From: Motilimonas eburnea | GTDB taxonomy: Bacteria; Pseudomonadota; Gammaproteobacteria; Enterobacterales; CBDFNC01 | Assembly (NCBI RefSeq): GCF_021295345.1 | Contig: NZ_JAIMJB010000005.1 | Location: forward strand, 182,506-246,505 | Direction: 5' to 3' | Length of the DNA stretch: 64,000 nt | In this document: in pieces, positions 34,535 through 44,272 of the stretch | Layout: every line of letters starts with the position of its first letter | How positions within the stretch are numbered: position 1 is the first letter of the stretch | Translations under genes and position numbers: made by a program | The notes under the pieces: generated by a model | Databases searched by the model: none | What the model was told of the DNA's origin: nothing | The model's input: only the letters and a program-made list of their open reading frames with translations

Positions 34535-35338
34535 ATGTCATCCTTTGATCATAGATTTGGCGGTATCGCTCGCTTATATGGCGCTAGCGCGCTACAAGGT
34601 TTTAAGCAGGCACATGTTTGCGTTATCGGCATAGGTGGCGTGGGCAGTTGGGCCGCAGAAGCCCTTGCCCGCTCAGGCATTGGCCAAATCAGCTTAATTG
34701 ACATGGATGATATCTGCACCACCAATACTAACCGCCAAATTCATGCCCTGACTCATACCGTCGGCCAGCAAAAAATTGATGCCATGGCGGAGCGTATTTT
34801 GGCTATCAACCCTGAATGTCAGGTGCATTGCATCGATGATTTTGTTAGCAAAGAAAACCTATTTGAGGTTATTAATAACGACTTTGATTATGTGATTGAT
34901 GCCATCGACAGTGTGCGTGCTAAAGCCGCGCTGATTGCTCACTGTAAACGTAACAAGGTACCTATCATCACCATAGGTGGCGCTGGCGGTCAAATCGACC
35001 CGACTCAAATCCAACTAGGCGATCTCGCCAAAACCATTCAAGACCCGCTAGCCGCTAAGGTGCGTTCGGATTTGCGCCGTTTCTACAACTTTACCAAAAA
35101 TCCCAAGCGCAAATTTAGCGTGGATTGCGTCTTTTCTACCGAGCAATTAATTTACCCCGATTTAGACGGTGGTGTTTGTCACGCCAAGGCGCAAAGTGAT
35201 GGCAATATGAAGATGGACTGTAGCTCGGGATTTGGCGCGGCAACTCATGTTACCGCTAGCTTTGCATTCGTTGCCGTTGGCCGGGTATTGAAGAAACTCG
35301 CCGAGAAAGCCAACAAGGCTAAAGAGTCAGACGCTTGA
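34535..35338 (+). CDS. tcdA: tRNA threonylcarbamoyladenosine dehydratase TcdA (CsdL)
   Basis: 267 aa from the ATG at 34535, preceded by GGGGGAAA; the frame opens 5 codons earlier. E1-like nucleotide-binding motif IGIGGVGSWAAEALARSGIG (~30-49), then DMDDICTTNTNRQIHAL and the VIDAIDSVRAKAALI strand. Cys233-equivalent region DCVFSTEQL and DCSSGFG are present. TcdA cyclises t6A to ct6A at position 37 of ANN-decoding tRNAs and takes sulfur-system help from CsdA/CsdE. It converges on csdE with a 20-base overlap of coding ends. Confidence 0.93.
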   Translation: MSSFDHRFGGIARLYGASALQGFKQAHVCVIGIGGVGSWAAEALARSGIGQISLIDMDDICTTNTNRQIHALTHTVGQQKIDAMAERILAINPECQVHCIDDFVSKENLFEVINNDFDYVIDAIDSVRAKAALIAHCKRNKVPIITIGGAGGQIDPTQIQLGDLAKTIQDPLAAKVRSDLRRFYNFTKNPKRKFSVDCVFSTEQLIYPDLDGGVCHAKAQSDGNMKMDCSSGFGAATHVTASFAFVAVGRVLKKLAEKANKAKESDA

Positions 35339-35750
35339 TCTCAGCAACTACGGCATGCAGCCCATTGCTACGAGATGGACTAAGCTGCTTGGTTAACCCC
35401 AGCTCAGCAAAGTATTCTTCGATATCAAATTCTTGAATTTTCTCACTGGATTGACCGTTATAGGCCGCTAAGACGATGGCTAATAAGCCATTGACGATAC
35501 GGGTATCACTGGCAACATAAAATTGCCAGCTGTCATCTTGCTGCCTTGCCACTAACCAAGCCGCACTTTCACACCCATCCACCTGATGTTCTTCAATTTT
35601 AAATAAATCGGGTAGCGCAGCGAGCTGCTTACCAAGCAGGATGATTTGGCGATAGCGCGCTTCCCAACCACTTTGCTGCGCAAACAAATCCAGCACATCA
35701 TCGCTGCTTATTTCGTTACCAAAAACGTTGTTGATCAACTGATTCGACAT
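35319..35750 (-). CDS. csdE: Sulfur acceptor protein CsdE (SufE family)
   Basis: 143 aa. SufE-like fold with the acceptor Cys in VDGCESAAWLV (~57-67). CsdE takes persulfide sulfur from CsdA and works with TcdA in E. coli. Its start overlaps the csdA stop by one base, and its end overlaps tcdA by 20 bases on the other strand, keeping the three genes together as in E. coli though in a convergent layout. Confidence 0.92.
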   Translation of the reverse strand: MSNQLINNVFGNEISSDDVLDLFAQQSGWEARYRQIILLGKQLAALPDLFKIEEHQVDGCESAAWLVARQQDDSWQFYVASDTRIVNGLLAIVLAAYNGQSSEKIQEFDIEEYFAELGLTKQLSPSRSNGLHAVVAEIKRLTL

Positions 35751-36991
35751 TATAAAAACTCCAATGTTTTTTGCAGTGCAGTAATGAAGGCATCAACATC
35801 TTGCTTGGTAGTATAACAGCCAAAAGACAGCCTTAAGGTGCCGTTTAAGCCAAGGGCGTCCATCAAGGGCATGGCGCAATGGTGACCGGCTCGGATGGCA
35901 ATCCCTTGTTGGTCGAGCAAGGTGGCAATGTCGCTGTGGTGTTCACCCTTAACCACAAAGCTAATCACCGCCATTTGCTCCTGTGGCGATCCGATCAGGG
36001 TGATTTCGCTGAGCTGTTCAAGCTGCTGTTTGGCATAAGCCAATAAGACTTGCTCTTGGTTGTGTATTGCTACTCGGTCGAGACTCGTTAGAAACTCGAT
36101 TGCAGCACCTAGGCCAATTACACCGGAAATGTTAGGGGTGCCGGGCTCGAATTTAAACGGCAATGCATTAAAGGTGGTGCCACTAAAGCTGACTTTTTTA
36201 ATCATCTCACCACCGGTTTGCCAAACCGGCATGGCATTGAGCAGCTCGGTTTTACCGTACAGCACGCCGATACCTGTCGGGCCATACATTTTATGGCCAG
36301 AGAACACATAAAAATCACAATCAAGGGCCTGCACATCAACTGGCATATGAGCGACGGCTTGCGAGCCATCTACTAGCACCTTGGCCCCGACTTGATGACT
36401 CATCTTCACCAGTTGCGCAATGGGGTTCACCGACCCTAGCACATTGGAAACATGAGTGATGGCGACGATACGCGTGCGCTCCGTTAACAGCTCGCTCACT
36501 GCGTTCATATCCAACTCACCATTGGCGGTCAGTGGAATAACCCTGATCACCAGATCGCGCTGCTGTGCCAATTGTTGCCAAGGCACGATATTGGCGTGGT
36601 GCTCCATGGTCGAAAGCAAGATTTCATCGCCAAGATTGAGCAAGCTGCCGTAACTTTGTGCCACTAGGTTGATGGCCTCGGTCGCGCCCTTGGTCCAGAT
36701 AACTTGTTCACGACTCGGCGCATTGATGAACTGGGCGACGAGATCACGAGCGTGTTCAAACTTTTGCGTAGCGCGCGCACTTAAACAATGAGCGGCGCGG
36801 TGCACATTGGCATTATCTTGTTGATAATAAACATTTATCGCCTCAATCACAGGATCAGGCTTTTGTGTGGTCGCCGCACTGTCCAAATAAACCAGTGGAT
36901 AACCATTGGCTTGTTGTTGTAATACAGGAAATTGTGCTCGCATTGCTGCGTTATTCTGTTCTTGGTTCAAGTTCGTCACCTTTTTAAGCAT
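35750..36991 (-). CDS. csdA: Cysteine desulfurase CsdA
   Basis: 413 aa, class V aminotransferase fold. PLP Lys in FSGHKMYGPTGIGVLYG (~228-244), DSAATTQKP near the start and the catalytic Cys in RAGHHCAMPLM (~365-375) identify a SufS/CsdA-type (group II) desulfurase. With csdE directly downstream, CsdA is preferred over SufS, since no suf genes are present. The ATG at 36991 is used; an internal GTG at 36979 is also possible. Confidence 0.92.
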   Translation of the reverse strand: MLKKVTNLNQEQNNAAMRAQFPVLQQQANGYPLVYLDSAATTQKPDPVIEAINVYYQQDNANVHRAAHCLSARATQKFEHARDLVAQFINAPSREQVIWTKGATEAINLVAQSYGSLLNLGDEILLSTMEHHANIVPWQQLAQQRDLVIRVIPLTANGELDMNAVSELLTERTRIVAITHVSNVLGSVNPIAQLVKMSHQVGAKVLVDGSQAVAHMPVDVQALDCDFYVFSGHKMYGPTGIGVLYGKTELLNAMPVWQTGGEMIKKVSFSGTTFNALPFKFEPGTPNISGVIGLGAAIEFLTSLDRVAIHNQEQVLLAYAKQQLEQLSEITLIGSPQEQMAVISFVVKGEHHSDIATLLDQQGIAIRAGHHCAMPLMDALGLNGTLRLSFGCYTTKQDVDAFITALQKTLEFL

Positions 36992-37105
36992 CGCGCCTAT
37001 GATCCACTTTTACGCCCCCCCTTACAAGTTAGGGGTTTATACCGATTGCAGAGCAAGTTATTCAAGCTTATGCTTAATTTTTATCATTCCTGTAAGGAGT
37101 TAAGC

Positions 37106-38092
37106 ATGTTCAATGCCCTGATCCTGCGCCAACAAGATAAGCAAACGTTAGCTAGCGTCGAGCCCATCGATGAAACCCAGCTGCCAGAAGGTGAAGTATT
37201 AGTCGCAGTGGATTATTCCTCTCTTAACTATAAAGACGCATTAGCCATTACTGGCAAAGGCAAAATCGTGCGCCAATTTCCCATGGTGCCGGGCATTGAC
37301 TTCACAGGCAAAGTGATTCAATCAAGTGACCTGCGCTACCAAACAGGTCAACAAGTGGTACTAACCGGTTGGGGCGTAGGTGAAAACCATTGGGGCGGAT
37401 TAGCCGAAAAAGCACAGGTAAAAGCAGATTGGTTAGTGCCTCTCCATGAAGATTTAACCGCTAAAGAATCCATGCAACTAGGCACCGCAGGCTTAACCGC
37501 CGCATTGTGTGTTCAAGCATTGCAACAAGCTGGCATCACACCGGAGCAAGGCGAAATCATAGTGACGGGCGCCAGCGGTGGCGTGGGGAGTGTCGCCGTT
37601 GCTTTGCTGCACGCCTTAGGCTATGAAGTCGCAGCCGTTACAGGTCGAGCGGAAAATCGTGATTGGCTCACGGCACTCGGCGCCAGTCGCATTGTAAGCC
37701 GCGAAGAAATGTTAAGCCCGAACCGCCCACTTGATAAACAGCAATGGGCAGGTGCGGTTGATACCGTAGGCGGCCATGTGCTAGCTAAGGTATTGAGCCA
37801 AATAAACTACAACGGCGCCGTCGCCGCTTGTGGCCTAGCCGGAGGCTTTGAATTACCGACCACCGTCATGCCTTTTATATTGCGTGGGGTAAATTTATTG
37901 GGCGTGGACTCGGTCAACTGCCCATTTGAACAACGACAAAAAGCGTGGCACTTGTTAGCCACAGGATTGCCGCATTCTTATTATCAGAACGCGTGCCAGA
38001 CCATTAATCTTGAACAGGCAGCCAGCTATGCTGCTCAGTTACTTGATGGCAAGGTAACGGGGCGCGTATTAGTCGATATCACCGCCAATTAA
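37106..38092 (+). CDS. Acrylyl-CoA reductase-type oxidoreductase (AcuI/YhdH family)
   Basis: 328 aa, starting at ATG 37106 with AAGGAG 7 bases upstream; the frame opens well before this inside csdA promoter DNA. Quinone-oxidoreductase branch of the medium-chain dehydrogenases: SSLNYKDALAITGKGKIV near residues 37-54, VPGIDFTGKV, and NADP loop GASGGVGSVAV (~153-163). AcuI/YhdH reduces acryloyl-CoA to propionyl-CoA, which matters when acrylate is made from DMSP in marine bacteria. No DMSP lyase is present here, so a general detoxifying role is as likely. Confidence 0.88.
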   Translation: MFNALILRQQDKQTLASVEPIDETQLPEGEVLVAVDYSSLNYKDALAITGKGKIVRQFPMVPGIDFTGKVIQSSDLRYQTGQQVVLTGWGVGENHWGGLAEKAQVKADWLVPLHEDLTAKESMQLGTAGLTAALCVQALQQAGITPEQGEIIVTGASGGVGSVAVALLHALGYEVAAVTGRAENRDWLTALGASRIVSREEMLSPNRPLDKQQWAGAVDTVGGHVLAKVLSQINYNGAVAACGLAGGFELPTTVMPFILRGVNLLGVDSVNCPFEQRQKAWHLLATGLPHSYYQNACQTINLEQAASYAAQLLDGKVTGRVLVDITAN

Positions 38093-38327
38093 TCGCCTTG
38101 AAGGGCCTCAATGGATCGCAGCGGTATCGCTGTGATCCTCACACGGCCGAGCCTTAACCCAACAAATACCCCAAGTTTCAATGACCTTAGGTGTGGCTTA
38201 AGTCGCAAATTATGCGATACCTGTTTGCCCCAAAGCAAGCAATCTCATTTTTAACGAGAAACCTAAGCCAATTTCAGCTAACTTTAGCAAAACGCCTCTT
38301 TTTATGTTTCAGTTGGCACAGGTAATA

Positions 38328-39350
38328 ATGAGTAAAAAACTATTTCAGCAATCCACCGAGAACCTGCGTAAAGCGGTTCCGTTAATGATTAAAAACCAAG
38401 TGCCTACCACGCCAACCAATTATGCACTTTGGTACACTTATGTGGATAACAGTGTGCCGCAAATGAACAAAGAGCTCGACCAAGCGATCACTGACTATGG
38501 CATGTGCCCACCTGCCACAGGGGAAAACTTATACCGCACTTACATTGCCAGTAAAACCGAAACCGATATTCGCCAACTGCGCACCAGTTTAGAGCTATTA
38601 CTCAATGAGGTGGCTCACTCTATGACGGACACCTTGGCCGACACTCAAGACTTTCAAACCATGATAGACAAAAATTTTGATTGCTTATCTCGGGTTGAAG
38701 ATGAAGGCTTATCATTTGAAGAGGTCATGGAGTTAGTGCGAGGCCTGATTTCCGAATCAAAGGAGATTCGCCACTCGACGCGTTTTTTGAACAATCAGTT
38801 AAATAATGCCAGTTCGGAAGTCGCGCGATTAAAAGCGCAATTGGAACAAGTTCAACAAGATGCGCTTTATGATGGCTTGTCTGGATTACTTAACCGACGA
38901 GCATTGGATAATGACTTGGCCAGCCTATGCGCAGCCAACCAGCCTTTTGGTTTTATCTTGGTCGATATTGATCATTTTAAAAATTTTAATGATCAATACG
39001 GCCACCTATTTGGCGACACGGTGATTAAAGCCATTGCCCGTCGCTTACAATTAAGCTGCCGAGATGGGATCGCCGCTTATCGCTTTGGTGGAGAGGAGTT
39101 TGCATTACTGGTGCCAGCCAAAAACTTAAGGGTCACGCGCCAACTTGCGGAGTCGATACGTCGCGCGGTGGAAAAAGTATCCGTCAAAGATAAGCGCAGC
39201 AATCAACAGGTCGACAACATTACCGCATCATTTGGCGTGGCCGAATTCACCCCTGGCGACAGCCCTAGCCAAGTGATCGATCGCGCAGATAAACAACTCT
39301 ATGAGGCAAAACGGCTGGGTCGCAATCGAGTCCTTCCCATGTCAGTTTAA
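38328..39350 (+). CDS. GGDEF-domain diguanylate cyclase
   Basis: 340 aa from ATG 38328 (AGGT upstream). The N-terminal ~150 residues are a helical region common to a Shewanella/Vibrio diguanylate cyclase group (TPTNYALWYTYVDN), followed by a coiled coil (~155-175). The GGDEF domain spans ~180-335 with DGLSGLLNRRA, DIDHFKNFNDQYGH and the active-site variant GGEEF (~255-259). A product-inhibition RxxD site upstream of GGEEF is not obvious (the stretch reads CRDGIAAYRF). No transmembrane helix. It ends 4 bases into the convergent DUF2064 gene. Confidence 0.88.
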   Translation: MSKKLFQQSTENLRKAVPLMIKNQVPTTPTNYALWYTYVDNSVPQMNKELDQAITDYGMCPPATGENLYRTYIASKTETDIRQLRTSLELLLNEVAHSMTDTLADTQDFQTMIDKNFDCLSRVEDEGLSFEEVMELVRGLISESKEIRHSTRFLNNQLNNASSEVARLKAQLEQVQQDALYDGLSGLLNRRALDNDLASLCAANQPFGFILVDIDHFKNFNDQYGHLFGDTVIKAIARRLQLSCRDGIAAYRFGGEEFALLVPAKNLRVTRQLAESIRRAVEKVSVKDKRSNQQVDNITASFGVAEFTPGDSPSQVIDRADKQLYEAKRLGRNRVLPMSV

Positions 39351-40042
39351 GCTCCGAGCCCAATGCTTAACGGCTGCATGGCTTGCAATAAACGTTTGCG
39401 AGCTGGCCGACTATCTGCGCCGAGATCGTGTTGCAAGCGCGTTAGCCCATTAAGATCGATCACACGATAACCCGCGACCAAATCTGTCATGGCTAAGCCA
39501 TGTTGTAAGCAAGCGAACTGAAGTTGCTCCACCCCCCCCGGCGCGTGCCACTCTATGGGGGACAAATCCGGCCATGGCTGAGTGTTACCCAATAATGTGA
39601 AACCATTCGCTGGAGTGCGCTCATGAGCCGCAATAACGGGGTAATTTTGCAATAATAAGATGGCCTTACGATAATGATCACCCGACAACACTGGGCTATC
39701 CGCGGCGATGTAGATAAACTGCTGCAACCCTTGCTGGCGCAACTGGTTGTCTAGTTCAACGAGGTGATGACTGATGCCATGGCCTTGATAGCCCACCACC
39801 TGCCAAGGTTGCTTTTGTTGATGGGTATCGGCAAGAAATTCCGCCCAATTAAGATCTTGCTCTGGCACGGCTAGCACAACCTTTCCCGGCCAAACTTTGG
39901 CGTCTTCTAAGGCACATTCAATAAATAGCTGACTCAGCTGCATCGCTCGTTTCGCGCCTAACTCCGCGGTCAACCCCAAACGACACTGCCCCAAACGAGG
40001 CCGCTCCAGCAACACCACTAAGCAGGGAATAAATCGTCTCAT
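39347..40042 (-). CDS. DUF2064/TIGR04282-like glycosyltransferase-A fold protein
   Basis: 231 aa from ATG 40042 (GAGGT 4 bases before). A GT-A-like nucleotide-sugar fold: LVVLLERPRLGQCRL N-terminus, IYIAADSPVLSGDHYRKAI around 120-138 (ADSP in place of GTDCP) and GFTLLG. This family is also found next to SAM and methyltransferase genes for unusual sugars or arsenosugars, but no such partners lie here. The diagnostic PGxxKTRL near the start is altered (RPRLGQCRLG), so activity is uncertain. Confidence 0.65.
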   Translation of the reverse strand: MRRFIPCLVVLLERPRLGQCRLGLTAELGAKRAMQLSQLFIECALEDAKVWPGKVVLAVPEQDLNWAEFLADTHQQKQPWQVVGYQGHGISHHLVELDNQLRQQGLQQFIYIAADSPVLSGDHYRKAILLLQNYPVIAAHERTPANGFTLLGNTQPWPDLSPIEWHAPGGVEQLQFACLQHGLAMTDLVAGYRVIDLNGLTRLQHDLGADSRPARKRLLQAMQPLSIGLGA

Positions 40043-40173
40043 GCACACCTCACAGCAGCCGGATCCACGAGCTTGTTACCAGGCTGTTAATAAACAACAT
40101 AAATATCAACAGCATCCACTATACCAAATATTCCAAGCCAGCCTATTTGTATGCTCCGAATATGAAACTAGTG

Positions 40174-41616
40174 TCACTGTTTTTTCTGCAATTGCCCCGT
40201 TGTTAACAACTCGGTAAAAAAATCACGTTCAAACTGACGAATAGGATTTAATTTGTTTTTATACTTTTTGGCGTGCCTTGGTGGCAAGTTATAACCCGAA
40301 ACCAAGTAGGCAAATAATCTAGGCCCTTGCACCGTGTCGATAACGCCGACCATGTTAACAACGCTCTTTAACGATCCCGTCTTACCCCTGACTTTGCCTT
40401 TTAATGCATCAACGCGCAGTGACGTGCGCCACTTTAAGGTGCCATCAACACCTGACGTGGCTAAGGAGTCTAATAGCTTCAACTTCGTTTCGTGGTTGTA
40501 AACATATTGCATCACTTGCAGCAGTTGATCGACCGTGACTAGGTTGTGACGTGATAAACCCGATCCATCCGCCATGATCGCATCATACAAGTCCAACTTG
40601 GCTTGTTTCTTCAAGATGGCTTTGACCGCAGCCTCACCACTACGGTAGCTACCTGCCTGATTATAATATTCTGCACCAAGGGTTTTAAACACCACATCGG
40701 CAATCAGGTTATCCGAATCCTTTAGCATTTTTTTCAGTAAGTAATTCAAGGAAGCCGAGCGCTGCCTGACGAGCACGTCACCTTCAGGCTCCACCGTCGA
40801 TTCCTTTAAAATTTGCCCCGTATGCTTAATACCAGCCGCCTTCAAGTCAGCCGTTAAAATGCTGGCAAAGTACGTCACAGGATCATTGACTGAAAACTTC
40901 ATCGGGATGGCTTCCTTGCGCTCGACAAAGCAGCCCACCAGTTCATAATGGTTGGCATCACCACGGTGTAGCTCTAAACCACAATGGCGATCTCGCATTT
41001 CACGCCATGTTTTTAGCGCATAAGTGCTGTTGGCGACACGAATGGGCTCATGAGGCGGAATGAAAACACGAGTTTCCCCTTGCTTTGTCACGGAAAGATT
41101 ACCTTGTACACAGTTACGGTTGATGATCACCGCACTGGCGGGAGAGGTATAACAAACGCCCAGATCATTCCAAGATTGGCCATTACTCCAATAGTAGCCA
41201 TCAAATCGCGCAACATTGATCAAGATGTCACCGGATAGTTTAGTCACCCCACTTTGGCGTAAGGTTTTTAACATTTCGCGTAATTGCTTGCGGGTAAAGT
41301 CAGGGGCACCTGACAGACGAAACCGGATATCTTGGCTGATGGTGCCTTGCTTTAAGGTGGCTTTAGTCGCCGTTTCTATCTGCGTGTTGAAACGATAGCT
41401 TCCGCCCAAAAACAACTTGGCGGCGGTGGCAGTAATCAACTTTTGCGTACTGGCCGGCGCGGCATTCAGGTAGCGGTTTTGTTGGTTAATCACGGTGCCG
41501 TCTGGTTTCGCCACCACATAAGCCAGCATCGGCTTTGATTCCATCTCTTCAAATTGCGCTCCTGCCCATGCCGAAGCCGATAACCAAAATAACATTAACC
41601 CAAGACCACGCACCAT
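40174..41616 (-). CDS. dacB: D-alanyl-D-alanine carboxypeptidase/endopeptidase (PBP4)
   Basis: 480 aa from ATG 41616, chosen because a GAGGAGGGG site is 10 bases upstream and a signal peptide (ends ASAWAGA) begins there. Penicillin-binding motifs: SxxK in ASTQKLI (~45-51), SDN in DSDNLIAD and KTG in RGKTGSLK. An extra domain sits between SxxK and SDN, as in E. coli PBP4. It acts in the periplasm, cutting peptide cross-links and trimming D-Ala. It lies alone between divergent or convergent neighbours. Confidence 0.9.
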   Translation of the reverse strand: MVRGLGLMLFWLSASAWAGAQFEEMESKPMLAYVVAKPDGTVINQQNRYLNAAPASTQKLITATAAKLFLGGSYRFNTQIETATKATLKQGTISQDIRFRLSGAPDFTRKQLREMLKTLRQSGVTKLSGDILINVARFDGYYWSNGQSWNDLGVCYTSPASAVIINRNCVQGNLSVTKQGETRVFIPPHEPIRVANSTYALKTWREMRDRHCGLELHRGDANHYELVGCFVERKEAIPMKFSVNDPVTYFASILTADLKAAGIKHTGQILKESTVEPEGDVLVRQRSASLNYLLKKMLKDSDNLIADVVFKTLGAEYYNQAGSYRSGEAAVKAILKKQAKLDLYDAIMADGSGLSRHNLVTVDQLLQVMQYVYNHETKLKLLDSLATSGVDGTLKWRTSLRVDALKGKVRGKTGSLKSVVNMVGVIDTVQGPRLFAYLVSGYNLPPRHAKKYKNKLNPIRQFERDFFTELLTTGQLQKKQ

Positions 41617-41860
41617 GATGGCAACCCCTCCTCTAATTTGAGTCAATAGCTTAGGACTTTCATCTAAAAAAAGCATCAACTTTCAACCTGTTTAACCCAT
41701 TTATCAATATCTTTGGTTGATATGTCTGAAGACGTGCAACAAGCATTATCGAAGGGTTACTTACGCTCACCAACCAAGCCCGCTAGAAATATCCGGGCAA
41801 AACTTGAGCGTGATGCGGGGCTAAGGTATGTTGGAGCCATCTAGTTTTTGTTGCGGTGGA

Positions 41861-42421
41861 ATGCGCTTGAGTAATTCAGAACCATTATCCGATGAACAGC
41901 TAATGCTGAACTACGGACAAGGCGATGCAGCGGCTTTCGAGCAGTTGTATCAAAAACACAAAGGTGGCGTATATCGCTATTTTCTACGTCACTGTAGCCG
42001 TGCTGATGTGGCAGAAGAGCTGCATCATGATATATGGATGAAGCTGATTAATGCCCGAGAAACGTATCAGCCAACGGCAAAATTTACGACCTGGTTATAC
42101 ACCTTGGCTCATAACCATTTAGTGAATTACTACCGTAAAAATAACAAGGCACAACTACTGGATTTTGATGATGTAGCTGAGCCAGAAGACGAGCTACCTG
42201 AGTTAGATAAGCAGCTCACCCATAGCCGCCAAGCTGCTGATTTAATCAGTCAAGTTGAGAGTTTGCCCGCGCAACAAAAAGAGGTTTTTTTATTGCGCCA
42301 TGAAGCCGGATTTAGTTTAGAAGAAATAGCCAACTTAACTAAATCAAGTTTTGAAGCGACAAAAAGCCGCTTGCGCTACGCCATGGCCAAGCTGAAAAAA
42401 GGGGTTTCATATGAGCAATAA
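41861..42421 (+). CDS. ECF-type RNA polymerase sigma factor
   Basis: About 186 aa. Region 2 (FEQLYQKHKGGVYRYFLRHC, then FTTWLYTLAHNHLVNYYRK) and region 4 (LPAQQKEVFLLRHEAGFSLEEIA) are intact. Possible starts are 41828, 41861 or TTG 41867, which has GGTGGA 6 bases ahead; the sequence from about 41861 begins just before the conserved LSDEQLM. The stop overlaps the next gene by 11 bases. The linked downstream membrane protein is the likely anti-sigma factor. Target promoters unknown. Confidence 0.87.
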   Translation: MRLSNSEPLSDEQLMLNYGQGDAAAFEQLYQKHKGGVYRYFLRHCSRADVAEELHHDIWMKLINARETYQPTAKFTTWLYTLAHNHLVNYYRKNNKAQLLDFDDVAEPEDELPELDKQLTHSRQAADLISQVESLPAQQKEVFLLRHEAGFSLEEIANLTKSSFEATKSRLRYAMAKLKKGVSYEQ

Positions 42422-42983
42422 ATCAAACATCCATGATGATGCCATTGGCCAAGCATATCAGCAGCAAAGTAACGAACTGCCAAGCAGCGCCTTAGATCAG
42501 CAAATTTTGGCCGCGTCACGCAAGGCCGTTGCCGCTAAACCAACACCGGTAGGTAAAACGCGCAGTTGGCGCAATATGCCATTTATTCCGGCAATTGCCG
42601 CCTCCTTTTTTGTGGTGGCGGTGTTTTGGGCGCAACAGGAGCCTGATAATGAAACACGGATGCCACAAGCGGAGGTGGCCCCTATGTCAATATCTGCCCC
42701 GGCATTATTGAAAAGCGCTGCGCCACAAATGGCCGCTCAGTCTGAGCCAGAAGTGGCCATGCTGGCAGACATGGCGACGCCAGAGACACTTAGCCCACTA
42801 CAAGGTGTGATAACACAGCGCGCTCAGGCTTGGTGGCTTATCACGCAAGAGCAAGAGGTGTTAATCCACACGCCGCCGAGCAACATTGCCGACTTTGCCC
42901 AGCAGCCAGTCACTGTGCAAGGTGTGCTGAGCCAACGTAATGGCGTGACAGAATTAACCATCAAAGATATTAAATTAGATTAG
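42411..42983 (+). CDS. Probable anti-sigma factor or membrane partner of the ECF sigma
   Basis: 190 aa. N-terminal cytoplasmic part (~1-50, with LDQQILAASRKAVAAKP), one transmembrane helix (~56-73), and a ~115-residue periplasmic part with a C-terminal beta-rich segment (LSPLQGVITQRAQAWWLI). No HxxxCxxC zinc anti-sigma motif is seen. The 11-base overlap with the sigma gene supports co-translation and an anti-sigma-like role; this is inference. Confidence 0.62.
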   Translation: MSNKSNIHDDAIGQAYQQQSNELPSSALDQQILAASRKAVAAKPTPVGKTRSWRNMPFIPAIAASFFVVAVFWAQQEPDNETRMPQAEVAPMSISAPALLKSAAPQMAAQSEPEVAMLADMATPETLSPLQGVITQRAQAWWLITQEQEVLIHTPPSNIADFAQQPVTVQGVLSQRNGVTELTIKDIKLD

Positions 42984-42991
42984 GAGACCCT

Positions 42992-43219
42992 ATGGCATCT
43001 CAAGGTTCAGCCGGTAATGTCATTGCCGCTATTTGTAGCTTTTTTATCCCCGGCCTTGGCCAATTAGTGCAGGGGCGTATCTTAGCTGCGCTGTTGTTTT
43101 TCCTATTCGTTTCTGCGGGTCACGGTATTGCAGGAATGACATTCGGTATTTTCTTTATTATTTCGGTGCCGCTTCACATCTGGTGTATCGTTGACGCCGC
43201 TCTGTATAAAGGCGATTAA
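42992..43219 (+). CDS. Small TM2-type membrane protein
   Basis: 75 aa. Two hydrophobic helices with the short turn and the pattern SFFIPGLGQLVQGRILAALL, as in TM2 or related small domains. Nine bases after the presumed anti-sigma gene (GGAGA before the ATG), so probably part of the sigma module. Function unknown. Confidence 0.65.
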   Translation: MASQGSAGNVIAAICSFFIPGLGQLVQGRILAALLFFLFVSAGHGIAGMTFGIFFIISVPLHIWCIVDAALYKGD

Positions 43220-43228
43220 CGAACCCCA

Positions 43229-43249
43229 TGCCCAAGCCAGGCTTGGGCG
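43229..43249. other. Hairpin after the TM2-like gene
   Basis: Stem gcccaagc/gcttgggc (43230-43237 with 43241-43248), loop of 3 bases. No T-tract follows on either strand, so terminator activity is uncertain. It lies between the sigma module and the pyrB promoter, where TATAAT is seen at about 43292. Confidence 0.4.
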
Positions 43250-43336
43250 CAATCCGACCGATAAAACATAAGCATCGCACCACAAGGGGTGTTATAATCT
43301 TGTTCCGGTTGTTCCACGCACCCGGCAGGAAGAAAA

Positions 43337-44272
43337 ATGACAAACCCCTTATATCAGAAAGACATCATCTCAATCGCTGATTTATCTCGCAGTGAACTAG
43401 AGTTAATCGTAGCCACAGCAAAAAAACTCAAACACCAACCTCAGCCAGAACTGCTCAAAAACAAGATAGTCGCCAGTTGCTTCTTTGAAGCCTCGACCCG
43501 AACGCGGCTTTCATTTGAAACGGCCGTGCAGCGTCTGGGTGGTTCAGTGATCGGCTTTGACAGCGGCGGTAATACTTCCCTTGCACAAAAAGGGGAAACC
43601 TTATCCGACTCGGTCAAAGTCATCTCGTCTTATGCTGATGGCTTCTTTATGCGTCACCCTCAAGAAGGGGCTGCACGCCTTGCTGCGGAGTTTGCCTCCA
43701 TTCCGGTGATCAATGGCGGTGATGGCTCGAACCAACACCCCACCCAAACCTTACTTGATTTGTTCACTATTTATGAGACGCAGCAACAACTTGAAGGTCT
43801 CAATATCGCCTTTGTTGGCGATTTAAAATATGGCCGCACGGTGCATTCCCTCGCGCAAGCCTTGTCATTGTTCAACTGTAATTTCTTCTTTATTGCACCG
43901 AGTGCGCTGGCGATGCCCGATTACATTTTGGAAGAGCTCGATGACGCGGGGATTAAATATTCACTGCACAGCAGCATTGAAGAAGTGATTGCGGATCTCG
44001 ATATTTTATACATGACCCGCGTGCAAAAAGAGCGTTTTGATGAAACCGAATATCAACACCTTAAGTCAGCATTTGTGCTCAATGGCAGCATGCTTGAAAA
44101 CGTGCGTGATAACCTGAAAATTTTACACCCGTTACCCCGTATCGATGAAATTACGACCGATGTTGATATCACGCCTTATGCGTATTACTTCCAACAAGCT
44201 GAGAATGGCGTTTATGCAAGACAAGCCTTGTTAGCCTTGGTATTAACCAACTTTTTCCAGGAGCAAGCATGA
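43337..44272 (+). CDS. pyrB: Aspartate carbamoyltransferase catalytic subunit
   Basis: 311 aa. Carbamoyl-phosphate loop STRTRLSFE (~54-62), then [28 protein letters not shown], and HPLPRIDEI near residue 264, all diagnostic. Joins aspartate and carbamoyl phosphate in pyrimidine synthesis. AGGAAG lies before the ATG. Its end overlaps pyrI by 4 bases (ATGA), matching the pyrBI operon of enteric bacteria. The leader shows no clear U-rich attenuator. Confidence 0.96.
   Translation: MTNPLYQKDIISIADLSRSELELIVATAKKLKHQPQPELLKNKIVASCFFEASTRTRLSFETAVQRLGGSVIGFDSGGNTSLAQKGETLSDSVKVISSYADGFFMRHPQEGAARLAAEFASIPVINGGDGSNQHPTQTLLDLFTIYETQQQLEGLNIAFVGDLKYGRTVHSLAQALSLFNCNFFFIAPSALAMPDYILEELDDAGIKYSLHSSIEEVIADLDILYMTRVQKERFDETEYQHLKSAFVLNGSMLENVRDNLKILHPLPRIDEITTDVDITPYAYYFQQAENGVYARQALLALVLTNFFQEQA

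Noticed and set aside
38113..38138. Hairpin ggatcgcagcg/cgctgtgatcc after the AcuI-type gene
   Set aside because: A good stem but no T-tract on either strand, so it was not called a terminator.
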